Positions 60,096 to 64,000 of a stretch of 64,000 bases of DNA are shown here, one piece after another (positions within the stretch are counted from its first letter, which is position 1; each line of letters starts with the position of its first letter). Below the pieces are notes generated by a model. The model saw nothing but the letters and a program-made list of their open reading frames with translations. It was not told the origin of the DNA and made no database searches. The translations under genes and the position numbers were made by a program. Location of the stretch: assembly GCA_034766995.1 (NCBI GenBank), contig CM068320.1, forward strand, positions 16,120,687 through 16,184,686. The letters run 5' to 3'. The DNA comes from Acanthacorydalis orientalis (taxonomy: Eukaryota; Arthropoda; Insecta; Megaloptera; Corydalidae).

Positions 60096-61268
60096 ACAAT
60101 TTAAAAATTAATATAAAACTAGATGTTGATAAATTTATTATAATTCAATTTAAATTAAGTGACAAACTTTGTTACACATCTTATTGCTTGAAAATTATTT
60201 GTCTCCATTTTTATCAAAACGTTAAAAATAATAATATATAGAAGTTTTTTTTTAAAAAAATTAAATAATACTTATAAAACAATCACATTATAGTAAATTT
60301 TATTATCGAAATCGAGCGATTTTACAGTGTTGAAGAATTTTGACATAATGAAAAGTAAACACTAGTTAATTTAGTTTATAAAGAGAACGTAAATTTCAAT
60401 AATATAACATTTTTTATAAATATATAAGGGTAAAAGTGTTTGTATTATTTTATTAAATTATGCTCGACATTTTATGAGACAGCCATTTATTAGAAAAGTG
60501 TTAATTGAATTCAATTTTAAAAAAGATTTTTTAAAATCTGAAAATAGGTCAATATAAAGTTTTAATCCATTTAATTCTTTAGAGGATTTAGTTTATATTT
60601 TTAAAAAACTAGTTTTATAAAACTGTGAGTAAATAATTTTCATGTATATTATCATTCCAATTCATATATTGTTAACTTATTTAATTGTCTTATTTTTAAT
60701 TATTAAATCGATAGGAATATGTTTCATATTTTGTCCTTGAGAAAAAAAAACTAATGCTTGTAGGTTAGAATAGATTAAAATATTAGTATCTAATCTGTTG
60801 ATTCATGCTGATGGATTTTTCCAAAAAAGTTTATAAGGCAAAATTCTTTCAAAATAAATGTAACCACATAAAAAATCTGTAAGGTTTTTTGTACGAAACC
60901 ATCAATAAATGTATTCATGTTGAAGAAAAAATGAATTAATGATGTATATATTACTTTCTGTTTAAAGATGAAAAACTATAATAGCTGTAATAATGTTTAT
61001 TAAATCTATTTCCTTCTGAACTTTACATTTCAAAATCTCCGTAGCAAAGTATTCACCTATGGATAAGTCACAATTATTACTTCTTTCTTACTAGATTTTA
61101 AAACAATATCGATAAATCATATGATAGATTTCGATAAATAATAAAATTCAATTGTCATCTGGTATATTTTTTTACATGACTATAAATACAATCAGGTATT
61201 TTTTAATACTTTTCTTGATGAAAAGTCTATGAGTTATTAAATTAAATAGATTATCAAATTTAAACTTA
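60096..61268. other. AT-rich intergenic DNA, no gene recognised
   Basis: Nothing recognised. Confidence 0.55.
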
Positions 61269-61270
61269 TA

Positions 61271-61934
61271 TTAGGTTGGTAGGAAAATAATTGTGGTTTT
61301 TGTTTTCTGAAATCTAACCTTATTTTTTTTAATGAAAGTGTAATTTCATCGTATTCGTGTTAATATAAATTTAAAGTACATTTTTCGGTCTGTATTTTGT
61401 TAAGATCAACTTTGGTTTTATTATTAATTTTGCTTCAAATTGAGCTATTAAATTAAAGGTGAAACAGAAGCAAATAAGAATATTGTTTATGAGTTCAAAG
61501 CGGATGGCAAATCAGAAGAAACTGCTCGTGACTAAACAATCCTTTTGACTATTGAATTAAAGATCGAAAAGAAGCAGATAAGAGTAATTTTTTATATGAG
61601 GTTAAAACAGGTGAAAAGCAGCAGAAACTGTTCGTAAATTGAATGATGCTTTTGGTGTGAGTACTGCTAAGGAATGTACGTTGCAATTGCAGTTCCAAAA
61701 ATTTCTTGCTAGGGACGAGAGCCTTAATAATGGGGGTCCTTCTTCAGTTCATAACGACCAACCGAAGGTGTTAGTTGAATCAGAACCATGCGCAACAATT
61801 CGAGAGCTTGCACAAAAGTTAGGCGTTAGGCATCTAACAGTTCTGGACCACTTAAAACAGCTAGGAAAAACCAAAAAAGAAAAATGTATATGAATTGAAG
61901 GTCATAAAACGCAATTTATTTTCGACCAACCTGA
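61271..61934 (+). mobile_element. Family A mariner deletion derivative, copy 8, with internal duplication
   Basis: A 664-bp copy with TA at 61269-61270 and 61935-61936. Ends are TTAGGTTGGTAGGAAAATAA and TTTTCGACCAACCTGA. About 104 bases of the HTH-coding 5' part are tandemly duplicated (starting about 61445 and 61549), which explains the extra length. The 84-codon frame 61639-61893 reads NDAFGVSTAKECTLQLQ, RDESL, RELAQKLGVRHLTVLDHLKQ, then enters the 3' end: the shared deletion. Confidence 0.9.
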
Positions 61935-61936
61935 TA

Positions 61937-62336
61937 TTTATAGCTAATACAACCTATTGCAATGATTTTTTTTATTTCTCCATTAGATAGTGATTTAACA
62001 GTATATACTATTTGTACGAATATTTATTTCTACTTTATTTTTATTTAAGAAATATACTATAATTTGAAAATATTGATTGTATTTCTACAATTGACGTCAA
62101 CAAATAAATCCAAATGATTAATTATCCGTACGAAAATAAATGCATAAGCCCATTGACTAGAAAATAGAAGTCTATTGTAATACAAAGTACAATAGACATG
62201 TCATGAACATCAATGTAAATACTAATCTGAATGATGCATTTTATTGAAACAAGACAAATTGTGATGAAATAACTTTATATCGTTTTGAAGAAAATTATAA
62301 AATTGCTTCTTATATTTAATAATCTTAATGTATTAT

Positions 62337-62342
<6 letters not shown>
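61937..62342. other. AT-rich spacer
   Basis: Nothing recognised. Confidence 0.5.

Positions 62343-62422
<80 letters not shown>
62343..62422. repeat. (TA)n microsatellite
   Basis: 80 bases of pure TA, one of the longest uninterrupted runs in the window. Confidence 0.96.
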
Positions 62423-62425
<3 letters not shown>

Positions 62426-63217
62426 AATATAAGACAAAAATTAACATCGAATTGTTTATAAATACATTTCAAAAATTCTAAAAATATATGTTTGTAATTA
62501 AAATCAATCGTGCTATATTTATATTTGATATTTATTTATACATTCATATATACTACTATATTAGCTAAAAAAATAATGTATATCAATCTTCAAATTTAGC
62601 CAATTAATTAATTACAGAATCTTAATTTGTTACTTATTTAAGTCTTCTGATTGTTTTATTTCATTGTTATAAAAAATATCTAAAAAATTAAACAACAAAA
62701 ATGGGACAAATTATTTAATTAAATGAATATATCTAATTTTTGAATACTTTTTATATATTTAAAAAATGCATGACTTAAAAAGTATAATTCATATATGTTA
62801 TTAGTAAAAAAATATATAATTTTAATGATTGTATACTAGTACGAACATTTTAACATTTTCTATTGAATAAATAAAATATGTATTACGTTGAATAATAGCA
62901 GTGTCACGGACAACAGATCTCATTAATAAATTTTGCAAAATTTATACTCATTGCAAATTATCGTTGTTAATTCAAATCGAAACTAATTATAAGTAATATT
63001 AGTTTAAACATTTGCTTCCTTGAATTGAACGAACGAGTTTACTTTTCTGATTAAAAATCTTTTCGTTTTGTTATAAATGATCTATTTAATTTTCTAATGT
63101 TGCAAGTAAAACTTTTCTCGTTTGTATTTTCATTAAACTTCCAAGAGAGATTTAAACGAATTGAAATTTTAAATGTTTATTTACTCACATTTTTATTTTT
63201 CTTTTTTAACTAAAATG
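62423..63217. other. AT-rich intergenic DNA, no gene recognised
   Basis: Nothing recognised. Confidence 0.5.
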
Positions 63218-63252
<35 letters not shown>

Positions 63253-63321
63253 TACAATTATATATATATATAAATATATAATTATATATATATATATATA
63301 AATATAAATATATATATATAT
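63218..63321. repeat. (TA)n with AAATATA/ATTATA variants
   Basis: TA runs separated by AAATATA and CAATTATA. Confidence 0.94.
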
Positions 63322-63895
63322 ACATTCTATCTATTTGAATTGTTGTATAATTATTATTAAAGTAAATTTACTTAAAATATAAAATACATTTTCTTTTGTT
63401 TGTTATGTATTCAAGTAGGAGTTGAAAATTGAAGTTTTTCATTTTCTTTATAAATATTTTTACTGCATTTATAAGACTAGAGCATATTCATTCAGTATTA
63501 CTTTTCTTGGAATTTGATTTTGGGGATCCTCGTTTTCGTAATCGATTAACGACTGTTTCCTTTTCTTTGTTAATTAGTCTGTTAGATAATGTACGAAATA
63601 TTTTATCATAATAATTATGTAAAAAAAATGTAGATATATATATATCTTAAATCCCTAATATTAATAATAAAAAAATAAGACCTCTATCAATAACAGGCGA
63701 CACTGATGTAATGCTAAGCATATATTGAATTTAAATATCAAGACAGTGAACGTGTAACAAATGTCCATGTTAAATCTATTCAGTGTTCAAAACAAACTTT
63801 GAGAGTTTCTTCGCTAGTTGATAAACGAACAATGTGTTTGCGTCTTTTCGTAACCTAATTTACTACTAGAACTGTGAAGATAATTTAAGTTTACA

Positions 63896-63897
<2 letters not shown>
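63322..63897. other. AT-rich spacer
   Basis: A 60-codon frame at 63429-63611 shows no recognisable domain. Confidence 0.5.

Positions 63898-63941
<44 letters not shown>
63898..63941. repeat. (TA)n microsatellite
   Basis: Pure TA run near the right edge of the window. Confidence 0.95.
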
Positions 63942-63945
<4 letters not shown>

Positions 63946-64000
63946 GTACACTGAATAATGACATATGACAATATTTTTCGCTTTATTTGTATAGTAAATA

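Overview
This window looks like a stretch of gene-free, very A+T-rich (roughly four fifths A+T by eye) nuclear DNA from a metazoan, most likely an insect or other arthropod. The evidence is the transposon content: several separate mariner lineages, piggyBac-type TTAA elements, an R1/LOA/I-type LINE with an RNase H domain, and a solo-LTR-like element. More than fifty (TA)n or (TA/TG)n microsatellites are also present. I see no host protein gene, tRNA, rRNA or CRISPR array. The many Ile-Tyr-rich open frames are translations of microsatellites. The species cannot be named from sequence alone; AT-rich parasitoid wasps are one possibility, not a conclusion.

Layout. 1-10 kb: a mariner 5' half fused to the 3' half of a different transposase (2880-4170), a TTAA-flanked MITE (6563-7268), and the tail of an irritans-like mariner (8873-9062). 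9.8-13 kb: the 3' tail of a mauritiana-like mariner, a GC-rich 5'-truncated LINE on the minus strand between two TA arrays (10538-11333), and a 217-bp retroposon with a target duplication (12602-12846). 14-21 kb: three copies of a 520-561 bp internally deleted cecropia-like mariner ('family A') and two large compound microsatellites. 21.5-30.2 kb: a TG...CA element with 5-bp duplications (21520-22230), two copies of an unclassified 170-bp repeat, an irritans-like mariner with all three catalytic positions changed (25869-26668), and a second TTAA MITE with internal 44-bp repeats (29706-30147). 30.8-39 kb: a tandem CACGTG/CCAAT motif pair, a miRNA-like hairpin, an almost complete mauritiana-like mariner (34038-35321), an elegans-like mariner relic (35953-37052), a LINE 3' fragment and a hairpin-bearing repeat. 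39-64 kb: mostly plain AT DNA with further family A copies, a truncated Hsmar-like mariner (47624-48482), the second hairpin repeat (52418-52605), a piggyBac transposase tail (53418-54295), and a mariner (55479-57368) interrupted by a 621-bp MITE with about 130-bp inverted repeats.

Taken together this is a transposon graveyard. Autonomous transposases are all broken, while small internally deleted derivatives were mobilised repeatedly (shared deletion breakpoints, intact TA duplications). Insertions lie next to TA microsatellites far more often than expected for random placement, either because mariners target TA or because truncation and assembly joins happen there. I did not find a clearly new coding system. 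The best candidates for a second look are the in-frame mariner/second-transposase chimera, the unclassified repeat families, the nested MITE with very long inverted repeats, and two non-transposon signals: the hairpin at 33132-33190 and the motif pair at 30834-30897.
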